Made by a program: the position numbers and the translations under genes. This document shows, piece by piece, positions 27,612 through 36,596 of a stretch of 64,000 nucleotides of DNA (position 1 is its first letter; each line of letters opens with the position of its first letter). The stretch lies in the NCBI RefSeq assembly GCF_900292015.1, contig NZ_LR130759.1, positions 434,001-498,000 of the forward strand, written 5' to 3'. Under the pieces are notes generated by a model. That model had not been told where the DNA came from. It worked only from the letters and a program-made list of their open reading frames with translations, and did no database searches. This DNA comes from Mycobacterium basiliense (GTDB lineage Bacteria; Actinomycetota; Actinomycetes; Mycobacteriales; Mycobacteriaceae).

Positions 27612-28610
27612 TCAGCCGAGAATCTTACTGATCAGCGGGGGCAGTTGGTCGGCCACCAAGGGATAACTCAGCGGCGACGCAAACGCGATCGCTCCGGCCT
27701 GTTCCTTGGTGGTGAAAAGGTGGCGCTTCTGCGCCGTCGCCTGGGAGGCCGCGATCTCCGGGTCGGCCAGCAACGCCTGTTCGTCCTCTGCGCTCTCGGT
27801 CAACCAGATCAACACGTCGGCGGAGTCGAGCACCGCTTTGATGTGATCGCGGGGGATGGCGCCGTGGCTGTCGGAATAGGGCTTGATGCTGTCGGAGACG
27901 ACCAGGCCCATGTCGTTGAGAAAGTCGGTCTGCCAGCCGGCCATGGTCGCGACGACCATGCCTTGCCAGAGCTTGCCGTGCAATAGCAGGGCCTTCTTGC
28001 CCACCCACTGCGGATACCGCTGCGCCACCGAGGCGAATTTGTGGTCGACGGCATCCACAAGCGACTTCATCTGGTCAGCTTGGAAGACGGCTTGGCCGAC
28101 CGTAAAGGCTTGAGTCTTCCATGGTTCGAAGAAGGCATCACCGTTTGCCTGGGCGATGGTGGGCGCGATTGCGGACAACTTCTTATAGGTGTCGATGTCG
28201 AGTCCAGCGTTGATGGCCACGATGAGATCCGGTTTGAGGTCCGCGATCCGGTCGACCTGAATGCCGTTGTCGAGGTTCAACACCACCGGCTGCGCTGAGC
28301 CCAATTGTGGCTGGGCCCACGGCCACACTGCGAATGGCTGGTCGCCGAACCAGTTCGTCACCGCTATCGGCACCACCCCGACGGCGAGCAAGTCATCCTG
28401 CTCGGTATAGCCGGCGCTCACCACACGCTTGGGCGGCGCCGGGATGACGGTCTCCCCGAACAGGTGGGTTATCGTCACGGCCCCGCCGCCGCGAGTGCCC
28501 GGCGCTGGCTTGGGTGACGAGCACCCGCCGGAAAATTCGGCAACCCCGGCGAGTAGCCCTGCGGCACCAGCGACCTGCAGGAATCCACGCCGACTCCATC
28601 CCTGTTGCAT
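27612..28610 (-). CDS. Iron-siderophore ABC transporter substrate-binding lipoprotein (Rv0265c-like)
   Basis: The 332-residue protein is an exported FecB/BtuF-like binding protein. The N-terminus has a twin-arginine signal (WSRRGFLQVAGAAGLL) and a lipobox-like FSGGC at about residue 30, so it is probably a Tat-exported lipoprotein. The two-lobe periplasmic-binding fold of the helical-backbone type is suggested by VSAGYTEQDDLLAVGVVPIAV and RIADLKPDLIVAINAGLD. Such proteins bind ferric siderophores or haem outside the membrane. No permease or ATPase gene is adjacent. Size matches Rv0265c (330), annotated as an iron-transport lipoprotein. I see no IdeR-type box upstream. Confidence 0.88.
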   Translation of the reverse strand: MQQGWSRRGFLQVAGAAGLLAGVAEFSGGCSSPKPAPGTRGGGAVTITHLFGETVIPAPPKRVVSAGYTEQDDLLAVGVVPIAVTNWFGDQPFAVWPWAQPQLGSAQPVVLNLDNGIQVDRIADLKPDLIVAINAGLDIDTYKKLSAIAPTIAQANGDAFFEPWKTQAFTVGQAVFQADQMKSLVDAVDHKFASVAQRYPQWVGKKALLLHGKLWQGMVVATMAGWQTDFLNDMGLVVSDSIKPYSDSHGAIPRDHIKAVLDSADVLIWLTESAEDEQALLADPEIAASQATAQKRHLFTTKEQAGAIAFASPLSYPLVADQLPPLISKILG

Positions 28611-28898
28611 CGCGTGAGACTATCGCGTGCCGGCTTGTCGCGCCGCCACGCCGTCGCCCCTCGACTGCGTCGCGGTGCGCGGCTCAGCTGCCGGGCCGTG
28701 GCGCGTGCGGGTCTTTGGGTGGCCGGCCGGTCTGCAATTTTTCTTACAGAGCGGTCAAGACCGATGTGATTATTGCGTTTCGACGGCGTAACTGCGGCCA
28801 CGTAGTTCGGTAACAGCGCGTCGTTAGCGTCGAGTCGTCCTTGCGCATCACGGGCCTGATCCGGCCGGGATTCGTCCGCTTGTTCACAGGAGACTCAG

Positions 28899-30284
28899 AT
28901 GACCACCACCCAGGTAATCCAGCACGCTCCGCCCCCCGAGCCCCATGTCGGAGGTCACTGGATCCATGACTGGCGCCCTGAGGACCCGGAGTTTTGGGAA
29001 ACGGTCGGCAGACCGATCGCCCGCCGCAACCTGATCTTCTCCATCTTCGCCGAGCACGTCGGGTTCAGCGTGTGGATGCTATGGAGCATCGTCGTCGTCC
29101 ATATGACGGCCGGCCCGCATGGGCAGCCCGGTCCCTCCGGTTGGGCCCTCTCCGCTAGCCAGGCTCTATGCCTGGTAGCCATTCCCAGCGGTGTCGGCGC
29201 GTTTCTGCGGTTGCCGTACACCTTCGCGATCCCGATCTTCGGTGGCCGCAACTGGACGACCATCTCGGCCAGCCTGTTGGTGATTCCCTGTCTGCTGCTG
29301 TCCTGGGCGGTGAGCCACCCCAACATCCCGTTCGCGCTCTTGACGTTGATCGCCGCGACCGCAGGTGTGGGTGGCGGCAACTTCGCATCATCGATGGCCA
29401 ACATCTCGTTCTTCTACCCGGAGAAGGACAAAGGGTGGGCGCTGGGTCTCAACGCCGCCGGCGGCAACATCGGTGTGGCGGTGGTGCAGAAGATCATTCC
29501 GGCGATCGTGGTCGCCGGGGGCGGGGTGGCGTTGGCGCGTGCGGGTCTGTTCTTCGTCCCGTTGGCCGTGGTCGCGGCGGTATGCGCGTTCCTGTTCATG
29601 AACAACCTCGCCGAGGCGAAGGCCGACGTGAAGCCGGTATGGCAGTCGTTGCGCCACGCCGACACCTGGATCCTGGCGCTGTTGTACATCGGTACGTTCG
29701 GATCCTTCATCGGATACTCCGCGGCGTTTCCGACGCTACTCAAGACCGTCTTTGGCCGCGGCGACATCGCGTTGGCTTGGGCCTTCCTGGGCGCCGGCAT
29801 CGGATCGGTCATCCGGCCGCTGGGTGGCAAGCTGGCCGACCGGATCGGGGGCGCCCGGGTCACCGCGTTCAGTTTCGTCATGCTGGCGGCCGGTGCGGCC
29901 GCGGCGTTGTGGTCTGTGCGGGCAGTCAACCTGACCCTGTTCTTTATTAGCTTCATGTTCTTGTTTGTTGCCACTGGTATCGGCAATGGCTCGACCTATC
30001 GGATGATCTCGAGGATTTTCAAGATCAAGGGCGAACTGGCGGGAGGCGACCCCGACACGATGGTCCACATGCGACGGCAGGCCGCCGGCGCATTGGGCGT
30101 CATCTCGGCGGTGGGCGCCTTCGGCGGATTTTTCGTACCGCTGGCCTACGCCTGGTCGAAGTCGCAGTTCGGCAACATCGAACCCGCGCTGCGCTTCTAC
30201 GTGTTCTTCTTTCTGGCCCTGCTCTTCGTCACGTGGTACTTCTACCTGCGCAGCAAGACCCGTATGGGGCAGCTGGGGGTGTGA
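28899..30284 (+). CDS. narU: Nitrate/nitrite transporter NarU
   Basis: The 461-residue major-facilitator protein is a second NarK-family carrier. It opens with WIHDWRPEDPEFWETVGRPIARRN, the same pre-helix-1 motif seen in NarK3, and contains GGGNFASSMANISFFYPEKDKG and GIGNGSTYRMISRIF, the two Gly-rich nitrate signatures. Twelve helices are evident. ATG at 28899 follows AGGAGA. Length fits Rv0267 (463). The upstream 288 bases contain no gene; a weak GTAAC-N8-GTTAG inverted repeat sits near 28810. It stands alone between the iron-binding lipoprotein gene and the LigD-like polymerase gene. In H37Rv I recall oplA (Rv0266c) immediately upstream; it is absent here. Confidence 0.93.
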   Translation: MTTTQVIQHAPPPEPHVGGHWIHDWRPEDPEFWETVGRPIARRNLIFSIFAEHVGFSVWMLWSIVVVHMTAGPHGQPGPSGWALSASQALCLVAIPSGVGAFLRLPYTFAIPIFGGRNWTTISASLLVIPCLLLSWAVSHPNIPFALLTLIAATAGVGGGNFASSMANISFFYPEKDKGWALGLNAAGGNIGVAVVQKIIPAIVVAGGGVALARAGLFFVPLAVVAAVCAFLFMNNLAEAKADVKPVWQSLRHADTWILALLYIGTFGSFIGYSAAFPTLLKTVFGRGDIALAWAFLGAGIGSVIRPLGGKLADRIGGARVTAFSFVMLAAGAAAALWSVRAVNLTLFFISFMFLFVATGIGNGSTYRMISRIFKIKGELAGGDPDTMVHMRRQAAGALGVISAVGAFGGFFVPLAYAWSKSQFGNIEPALRFYVFFFLALLFVTWYFYLRSKTRMGQLGV

Positions 30285-30292
30285 GTGGGCCG

Positions 30293-31558
30293 CTAGTCTG
30301 CGCGCTTTGGCGGGTTCTGCGGGGGCCGGTAGTGCGGCCAGGGGCTGTAGTCGGCGATCAGCTCATCTTGTAGTGGGCGCAGCTCGGGCGGCACATGCCG
30401 CAGATTGATTCGGATCCGATACCAGATCGAGCTCGGCCCGCGCATGCCGTCGACCAGCACGTCGGCGGGCTGCAGCAGCTCGGCCACCGCTGGGTAGCGG
30501 CTGCGCCAGGTGTCTAGCGCGGCCATGGCCTCGTCTTTGGTTTTGGTGCGGGCCACCTCGATCAGCGGCATCGTGGACTGGCGGCGGCCGTCGGCTCGTT
30601 TGCCCGCCCCTTTCGGCGCCTTCTCCGGCGGACCCAGTTCTTCGGCCAGCATCAGCAACCGGTCGAGCTGGCCGACGGCGTCGTCGATCCCCACCCATGG
30701 GTCTCCTATCTGTGCCAACCGATCGGGAACGGTTTGCAGGGTGAAGTCTTCCGGATTGCAGTCCGCCACTTCGTCCCAGTGCAACGGGGTGGACACCCGG
30801 GCATCGGGGGTGGCCCGAACCGAGTAGGCCGACGCGACCGTGCGGTCCTTGGCGTTCTGGTTGAAGTCGACGAACACGCCCTCGCGCTCTTCCTTCCACC
30901 AGCGGCTGGTTGCCGAGTCGGGCGCCCGCCGCTCGACCTCCCGCGCCACCGTCTGCGCGGCCAGCCGGACCTGCCGAAACGACCAGCGCGGCGCGATCCG
31001 GGCATAGACATGGAAGCCGCGAGAGCCCGACGTTTTGGGCCACGCGGTGAGCCCGAAGTCCTCGAGCACCTCGCGCGCCACCAGCGCAACCTCGACGATC
31101 CGCCGCCACTCGACCCCGGGCATGGGGTCCAGGTCGACGCGCAACTCGTCGGGATGATCGAGGTCGCCGGCCCGCACCGGGTGGGGATTGAGATCGATGC
31201 ACCCCAGGTTGATCACCCATGCCAGTCCAGCGGCGTCATGGATGACGGCTTCCTTGGCCGACGTGCCGGACGCATAGTGCAGCTCGGCAACGTCGACCCA
31301 ATCCGGTCGGTTTGCCGGTGCACGCTTCTGGAACACCGCTTCGGCGGAAATGCCTTTCACGAAGCGCTTTAGGATCATCGGCCGGCCGGACACCGCGCGC
31401 AGCGCACCATCGGCCACAGCCAGGTAGTAACGAACTAGGTCGAGCTTGGTGTGGGACTTCGAGCCGGGCTTGCCGTCCCGCCCGGGGAATACGACTTTGT
31501 CCGGATGGGTGATGGTGACGTGGTGTCCGGCCACATCCAGTGATGCGGGACCGGTCAT
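30293..31558 (-). CDS. LigD polymerase-domain-like primase-polymerase (Rv0269c-like)
   Basis: The 421-residue protein belongs to the archaeo-eukaryotic primase superfamily as a stand-alone LigD polymerase domain. The catalytic strand is ELRVDLDPMPG (metal-binding Asp pair), and KTSGSRGFHVYARI supplies the conserved nucleotide-binding segment. VFVDFNQNAKDRTVASAYSVR contains the third acidic residue. No ligase or 3'-phosphoesterase domain is present. Mycobacteria carry several such LigD-POL relatives, which add NTPs or dNTPs to DNA ends in repair. ATG at 31558 is taken. The H37Rv annotation of Rv0269c is shorter (397 residues), so an internal GTG start is possible. It diverges from fadD2 across 66 bases and converges on narU, 8 bases apart. 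Confidence 0.88.
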   Translation of the reverse strand: MTGPASLDVAGHHVTITHPDKVVFPGRDGKPGSKSHTKLDLVRYYLAVADGALRAVSGRPMILKRFVKGISAEAVFQKRAPANRPDWVDVAELHYASGTSAKEAVIHDAAGLAWVINLGCIDLNPHPVRAGDLDHPDELRVDLDPMPGVEWRRIVEVALVAREVLEDFGLTAWPKTSGSRGFHVYARIAPRWSFRQVRLAAQTVAREVERRAPDSATSRWWKEEREGVFVDFNQNAKDRTVASAYSVRATPDARVSTPLHWDEVADCNPEDFTLQTVPDRLAQIGDPWVGIDDAVGQLDRLLMLAEELGPPEKAPKGAGKRADGRRQSTMPLIEVARTKTKDEAMAALDTWRSRYPAVAELLQPADVLVDGMRGPSSIWYRIRINLRHVPPELRPLQDELIADYSPWPHYRPPQNPPKRAD

Positions 31559-31607
31559 GGGAGTTGATAGTAATTCCGGGATGCTTTTTGCCGCGGTGCG
31601 ACGGCCG

Positions 31608-31620
31608 TCACATATTGTGA
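31608..31620. promoter_or_regulatory. Perfect 13-bp palindrome at the fadD2 start
   Basis: TCACA-TAT-TGTGA ends 4 bases before the fadD2 ATG and lies in the 66-base divergent space with the LigD-like gene. It is a possible operator or overlaps a -10 element. The binding factor is unknown. Confidence 0.4.
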
Positions 31621-31624
31621 GGTT

Positions 31625-33301
31625 ATGGCTAACCTCAGTGACTTGCCCGGGGTCGCAAAAATCCAGCAATACGTCGATCGCGGCACCGCCGAACTGCACT
31701 ACGTGCGCAAGATCTTCGAATCCGGCGCGTTCCGGTTGGAGTCGCCGCTGAACTACGCCGCGATGGCCGCCGAGATCGCGAAATGGGGCGAGTTCGGCAT
31801 GCTGCCGTCGCTCAACGCTAGGCGTCATCCCGACCGCGCGGCGTGCATCGACGAAGAGGGTGAATTCAGCTACCGGCAGCTCGACGAGGCGGCGCACGCG
31901 GTGGCCAACGGTCTGCTCGCCAAGGGGGTGCGGGCTGGCGACGGCGTGGCCATCCTGGCGCGCAACCATCGCTGGTTCCTCATCGCCAACTACGGCGCCG
32001 CCCGTGCGGGCGCCCGCATCATCCTGCTCAACAGCGAGTTCTCCGGCCCGCAAATCAAAGAGGTGTCAGCCCGCGAAGGCGCCAGGCTGATCATCTACGA
32101 CGACGAGTACACCAAGGCCGTTAGCAAGGCCGAGCCGGAGTTGGGCAAGCTGCGGGCCCTCGGCGTCAACCCCGACGCGGACGGCCCGTCCGGCAGCACC
32201 GACGAGACGCTGGCCGATCTAATCGCCCGCAGCTCGACATCGCCGGCCCCCAAGGCCGGCAAGCACGCTTCGATCATCATCCTCACCAGCGGCACCACCG
32301 GCACCCCGAAGGGCGCTAACCGCAGTACCCCGCCGACGCTGGCACCGGTGGGCGGCATTTTGTCGCACGTCCCGTTCAAGGCCAACGAGGTGACATCGCT
32401 GCCGGCGCCGATGTTCCACGCGCTCGGCTACCTGCACGCCACCCTCGCGATGTTCCTGGGCTCGACGCTGGTGCTACGCCGCAAGTTCAAGCCGCCGCTG
32501 ATCCTGGAAGACATCGAAACGTACCGGGCGACATCGATGGTCGTGGTGCCGGTGATGCTGTCGCGGATCCTGGACACGGTCGAAAAGATGGACAAGAAAC
32601 CCAACTTGTCCAGCCTGAAAATCGTGTTCGTTTCGGGTTCACAGTTGGGCGCCGAGCTGGCCTCACGCGCGCTCAAAGACCTCGGTCCGGTGATCTACAA
32701 CATGTACGGATCCACCGAGATCGCGTTTGCCACCATCGCCGGGCCCCAGGATCTGGAACGCAACGCCGCGACGGTAGGACCGGTGGTCAAGGGCGTCAAG
32801 GTGAAAATCCTCGACGACAACGGTAACGAGTTGCCCCAGGGTGAGGTCGGGCGGATATTCGTCGGTAACGCGTTTCCGTTCGAGGGCTACACCGGCGGTG
32901 GTCACAAGCAGATCATCGACGGTCTGATGTCGTCGGGTGACGTCGGCTACTTCGACGAGCATGGTCTGCTCTACGTCAGCGGACGAGATGACGAGATGAT
33001 CGTTTCCGGTGGTGAAAACGTGTTCCCGGCCGAAGTCGAGGATCTGATCAGCGGGCATCCTGACGTTGTGGAGGCCACCGCGATCGGTGTGGACGATAAG
33101 GAATGGGGGGCTCGGCTGCGCGCCTTCGTGGTGAAGAAGCCCGACGCCGACCTCGACGAGGAGACCGTCAAGCACTATGTGCGTGACCACCTTGCTCGTT
33201 ACAAGGTGCCGCGGGAAGTGGTTTTCCTCGACGAGCTGCCGCGTAATCCGACCGGCAAGATCCTCAAACGCGAGCTGCGAGAGATAGAAGTCGACCAGTA
33301 G
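31625..33301 (+). CDS. fadD2: Fatty-acid-CoA ligase FadD2
   Basis: The 558-residue adenylate-forming enzyme activates fatty acids with ATP and CoA. The ATP motif is IIILTSGTTGTPKGANRS (about 220), the adenine-binding motif NMYGSTEIAF (about 360), the hinge SGDVGYFDEHGLLYVSGRDDEMIVSGG (about 440), and the catalytic Lys is in NPTGKILKREL (about 545). Length fits Rv0270 (560). ATG at 31625 has weak ribosome binding, GAGGTT. It converges on fadE6, with a long hairpin between them, so an acyl-CoA-forming and an acyl-CoA-oxidising gene are neighbours but separately transcribed. Confidence 0.95.
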   Translation: MANLSDLPGVAKIQQYVDRGTAELHYVRKIFESGAFRLESPLNYAAMAAEIAKWGEFGMLPSLNARRHPDRAACIDEEGEFSYRQLDEAAHAVANGLLAKGVRAGDGVAILARNHRWFLIANYGAARAGARIILLNSEFSGPQIKEVSAREGARLIIYDDEYTKAVSKAEPELGKLRALGVNPDADGPSGSTDETLADLIARSSTSPAPKAGKHASIIILTSGTTGTPKGANRSTPPTLAPVGGILSHVPFKANEVTSLPAPMFHALGYLHATLAMFLGSTLVLRRKFKPPLILEDIETYRATSMVVVPVMLSRILDTVEKMDKKPNLSSLKIVFVSGSQLGAELASRALKDLGPVIYNMYGSTEIAFATIAGPQDLERNAATVGPVVKGVKVKILDDNGNELPQGEVGRIFVGNAFPFEGYTGGGHKQIIDGLMSSGDVGYFDEHGLLYVSGRDDEMIVSGGENVFPAEVEDLISGHPDVVEATAIGVDDKEWGARLRAFVVKKPDADLDEETVKHYVRDHLARYKVPREVVFLDELPRNPTGKILKRELREIEVDQ

Positions 33302-33310
33302 TCGCTCCGC

Positions 33311-33368
33311 CGAGCAGACACAGAATCGCATGCGGGCACGGCCCGCCATGCGATTCTGTGTCTGCTCG
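33311..33368. terminator. Long stem-loop between convergent fadD2 and fadE6
   Basis: A perfect 22-bp stem (33311-33332 with 33347-33368, reading CGAGCAGACACAGAATCGCA on one arm) extends through CGGGC-ACG-GCCCG to about 27 bp with one bulged base. It lies 10 bases after fadD2 and 9 bases from the fadE6 end, so it can serve both. The CGAGCAGAC...GTCTGCTCG form recalls hairpins seen at several gene ends in M. tuberculosis. Confidence 0.75.
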
Positions 33369-33376
33369 CCAGCGGG

Positions 33377-35578
33377 TTACGGGTCGCGGGGCAGGCCCAA
33401 GAGCCGTTCGGCGATGATGTTGAGCTGAACTTCCGAGGTGCCGCCATAGATCGTGGTGGCCCGGCTGGCCAGCAGGTATTCTCCCCACTTGCCGGGCAAC
33501 TGGTCGGTGTCGCCGATAACGGCATCGGTGCCGAACGACGACACCGCGAACTCGGCATAGCCCTGACCGGTGCGCATCGACAACAGCTTGGATATCGCTG
33601 CCGACGGCATCGCGTCTTTGCCGGCCAGCGTCAACAGCGTGGACCGCAGGTTGAGCACCTTGGCGGCGTGCCCCTCGGCGATCAACTGGCCGGCGCGATG
33701 TCGAGCGACCTGGTCGAACTGGCCTTCTCGAACGAACTCGACAAACTGGGGCAGGGTGGCCAAGAAGTTCGCGTCGGTGCTCCCAAGCGACACCCGTTCG
33801 GCGGTCAGGGTGTTGCGGCTGACCTCCCAGCCTTCGTTCACCGCGCCCAGCACGCACTCGTCGGGCACAAAAACGTCGTCGATGTAGACGGTGTTGAACA
33901 GCTCGTGACCGGTGAGTTCACGCAGCGGCTTCACCTGCACGCCTTGGCTTTTCATGTCCAGCAAGAAGTAGGTGATGCCATTGTGTTTCGGCGCGGAGGG
34001 GTCTGTCCGCGCCAGCAGCGCACCCCAGTGTGAATATTGGGCTGCGGTGGTCCAGATCTTCTGACCCGTGATGCGCCAGCCGCCGTCAACGCGGGTGGCT
34101 TTGGTGGTGAGGCCTGCCAGATCCGAACCGGCGCCGGGCTCGGAAAACAGCTGACACCAGATCAGCTCGCCGCGGAAGGTCGGCGGCAGAAACTTTTGTT
34201 TTTGCTCCTCGGTGCCAAACGCGACGATCGACGGGATGATCCAAGCGGCAATACCCACCGTGGGCCGCTTGACCCGGCCCGCGCTGAACTCCTGGGCGAC
34301 GATGATCTGCTCAACCGGGCTGGCCGTTCGCCCCCACGGCTTGGGCAGATAGGGCAGCACCCAGCCAGCTTCGGCGATGGCAACCTTGCGCGCCTCGCGG
34401 TCCATGTCTTTCAGGGCGGCAACCTCGGCGCGGATCTCGGCTCGCAGCTGGTCGGTCTCGGGGTCTAAATCGATGTCCACCGGCCTCATGCCGGTGGTGG
34501 TTGCGGTGTCCACCACTCGCAGCGGATACTCCGAGCTGCGACCGAAGCAGGCGGCCAGCATCAGTGCCCGCCGGTAGTACACATTCGCGTCGTGCTCCCA
34601 GGTGAAGCCGATGCCGCCGTGTACCTGTATGCAATCCTGCGCGCAGCGTTGTGCCGCGGTTGGCGCCAGCGTGGCCGCAACGGCGGCGGCGAATTCGATC
34701 TCGGCGCCCGCAGTGCCCTTGTCGGCCTCATCGAGGGCGCGCGCGGCGTCCCATACCGCGGCCGTGGCGCGTTCGGTGTCGGCGATCATCTCGGCGCATT
34801 TGTGCTTGATCGCCTGGAACTGACCGATCGGCCTGCCGAACTGCTCCCGAATCTTGGCGTAATCCGACGCGGTGTCGGTGGCCCAGCGAGCGACCCCAAC
34901 GGCCTCGGCGGACAGCAGCGTGGACATCAGGGCGTGGGCAGTGGTCATGCTCAGGTCGCTCAGTACCGCGTCGTCGCCGACCTCGACGGCGTTGGCCCGT
35001 ACGTGTGCGATGGGCCGTAGCGGATCCAGGCTCTGCACCGGCTCGATTTCCAGCTGCTCGGCCCGCAGTACCACCCATTCGTCGCCGCTGTCGATGGCCA
35101 CCGGCAGCACCAGAATCGACGCCTGCGCCGCCGCGGGTACCGCGCGGACTTCCCCGCGGATCACCAGCACCCCACCGTCCGTCAGGCCGTGACGGGTAGC
35201 CGTCAGCCCGGAGTCCAGCGCGTAGGCTGCGATGGCCGCCCCGGCTGCCAGCTCGGCGAGCACCTTGGCCTCGGGGTCGTGCGCCGCGATCAGCGCGCTC
35301 GCGATCGCCGACGGCACAAACGGCCCGGGCACCGCCCCGTAGCCGAACTCGGCCAGCACCACCGCCAGCTCGAGGATGCCGTATCCCTGTCCCCCCACCG
35401 CTTCCGTGAGATGGACGCCCTGCAAGCCTTGCTCGGCCGCTGCCTGCCAGTAGGGCGGGGGGTTGTCGAGCGGGGTCTCCATCGCCGTGTGCAGCACCTC
35501 GGACGGCGCTACCCGGGCTACCAGGGACCGCACCGATTCGGCCAAGTCTTGATGCTCAGGATTGATCGCGATCGGCAT
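33377..35578 (-). CDS. fadE6: Double-domain acyl-CoA dehydrogenase FadE6
   Basis: The 733-residue protein contains two acyl-CoA dehydrogenase units in tandem. The first (about 1-365) includes GRPIGQFQAIKHKCAEM and VHGGIGFTWEHDANVYYRRA. The second (about 380-733) includes LFSEPGAGSDLAGLTTKA, WRITGQKIWTT and ATTIYGGTSEVQLNIIAERLLGLPR. The second unit looks complete for FAD and substrate binding; the first lacks a clear middle-domain motif. Fused ACADs of this type are known in mycobacteria and act on acyl-CoA or sterol-type CoA thioesters. ATG at 35578 gives a length near Rv0271c (731). The D-2-hydroxyacid dehydrogenase gene lies 55 bases upstream on the same strand. Confidence 0.93.
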   Translation of the reverse strand: MPIAINPEHQDLAESVRSLVARVAPSEVLHTAMETPLDNPPPYWQAAAEQGLQGVHLTEAVGGQGYGILELAVVLAEFGYGAVPGPFVPSAIASALIAAHDPEAKVLAELAAGAAIAAYALDSGLTATRHGLTDGGVLVIRGEVRAVPAAAQASILVLPVAIDSGDEWVVLRAEQLEIEPVQSLDPLRPIAHVRANAVEVGDDAVLSDLSMTTAHALMSTLLSAEAVGVARWATDTASDYAKIREQFGRPIGQFQAIKHKCAEMIADTERATAAVWDAARALDEADKGTAGAEIEFAAAVAATLAPTAAQRCAQDCIQVHGGIGFTWEHDANVYYRRALMLAACFGRSSEYPLRVVDTATTTGMRPVDIDLDPETDQLRAEIRAEVAALKDMDREARKVAIAEAGWVLPYLPKPWGRTASPVEQIIVAQEFSAGRVKRPTVGIAAWIIPSIVAFGTEEQKQKFLPPTFRGELIWCQLFSEPGAGSDLAGLTTKATRVDGGWRITGQKIWTTAAQYSHWGALLARTDPSAPKHNGITYFLLDMKSQGVQVKPLRELTGHELFNTVYIDDVFVPDECVLGAVNEGWEVSRNTLTAERVSLGSTDANFLATLPQFVEFVREGQFDQVARHRAGQLIAEGHAAKVLNLRSTLLTLAGKDAMPSAAISKLLSMRTGQGYAEFAVSSFGTDAVIGDTDQLPGKWGEYLLASRATTIYGGTSEVQLNIIAERLLGLPRDP

Positions 35579-35633
35579 TGGTCGCCTTCCATTGCTTTTC
35601 CAGGACAGCCAGTTCGGCCAAGCACCTACCAAG

Positions 35634-36596
35634 CTAACAACCGGTCAGTTGGTTGACCACATTGGCCAGCGGACGGCCCTGGCGCAAGCGCCGGCAATTG
35701 TCGACGGCTTCGGATAAATAGCGCCGCATGGTGTCGACGGTGTACCAGGTGACGTGCGGGCTGAGCACCACGTTATCCAGACCGATTAGCGGGTTGTCGG
35801 CGGTCACCGGCTCTACGGCGAACACATCCAGCCCGGCTGCGGCCAGCCGTCCGCTGCGCAGTGCATCCGCCAGGGCGTCTTCGTCGATGATGGCTCCGCG
35901 AGAGGTGTTGACTAGCAATGAATTAGGCCTCATTCGGGCCAGAGCATCGGCGGCGAGGAGATGATGGGTGTCCGTTGTCAACGGCAAGTGGAGCGAGACG
36001 ATGTCGCAGGCGGCAAGCAGTTCGGGGAGCGGCCGCCAGCCCGGTCGTCCATCGTCGCGGGTGCTGGTGTGCAGCACCGTGGCGCCCATCGCGCCGACAA
36101 TGGCGGCGACGCGCTTGGCGACGTTGCCGTAGCCGATGAGGCCAACGATGCAGCTGCCGATATCGCGTACCGTTTCGCCCAGTTGCGGGTCGGTCGGCCA
36201 GCCGTGTCCCTGTCGGACGGCGGCGTCCAGCGCCGGTAACCGCCGCAGTGCCGCCAGCATCAGCAGCACTGTGCCCTCGGCCACCGACGGTGCATTGGCG
36301 CCGGGCATGTTGGCCACCGCGATACCGCGTTGCGTCGCCGTCGCCACGTCGATCGTGTTCACTCCGGCGCCGAGTTTATGCACCAGCCGCAGCCGTGGGC
36401 CGCATTTCAAGTCGGCGCCTGATAGCGGACGAAGCACATGCCACAGCACCTCGGCCTCGGGTAGCTCCCGGTAGAAGCCCGCGTCGTCGTGCTCGGCGCA
36501 CCATCGGATGTCAAGCCACTCCGATTCACCGGCAAGGGAATCGAGCACCCGGTCGCCGGGCTCAAAATGTGCGAGAACCCTCAGTGGCTGCTTCAC
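35634..36596 (-). CDS. D-isomer-specific 2-hydroxyacid dehydrogenase
   Basis: The 320-residue protein has the two-domain D-2-hydroxyacid dehydrogenase fold. The NAD-binding strand is IVGLIGYGNVAKRVAAIVGAMG, and the catalytic residues appear in order: Arg in LVNTSRGAIIDEDAL, Glu in VFAVEPVTADNP and His in VLSPHVTWYTVDTM. Such enzymes interconvert 2-oxo acids and D-2-hydroxy acids with NAD(P)H. It overlaps the Rv0272c-like hydrolase gene by 4 bases and precedes fadE6 by 55 bases, so it is an internal member of a TetR-hydrolase-dehydrogenase-fadE6 group. I do not recall a dehydrogenase here in H37Rv, so it is either lost there or gained here. Substrate unknown. Confidence 0.88.
   Translation of the reverse strand: MKQPLRVLAHFEPGDRVLDSLAGESEWLDIRWCAEHDDAGFYRELPEAEVLWHVLRPLSGADLKCGPRLRLVHKLGAGVNTIDVATATQRGIAVANMPGANAPSVAEGTVLLMLAALRRLPALDAAVRQGHGWPTDPQLGETVRDIGSCIVGLIGYGNVAKRVAAIVGAMGATVLHTSTRDDGRPGWRPLPELLAACDIVSLHLPLTTDTHHLLAADALARMRPNSLLVNTSRGAIIDEDALADALRSGRLAAAGLDVFAVEPVTADNPLIGLDNVVLSPHVTWYTVDTMRRYLSEAVDNCRRLRQGRPLANVVNQLTGC

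Noticed and set aside
28800..28825. GlnR-type box before narU
   Set aside because: GTAAC-N8-GTTAG is only a partial match and the spacing differs from the known consensus.
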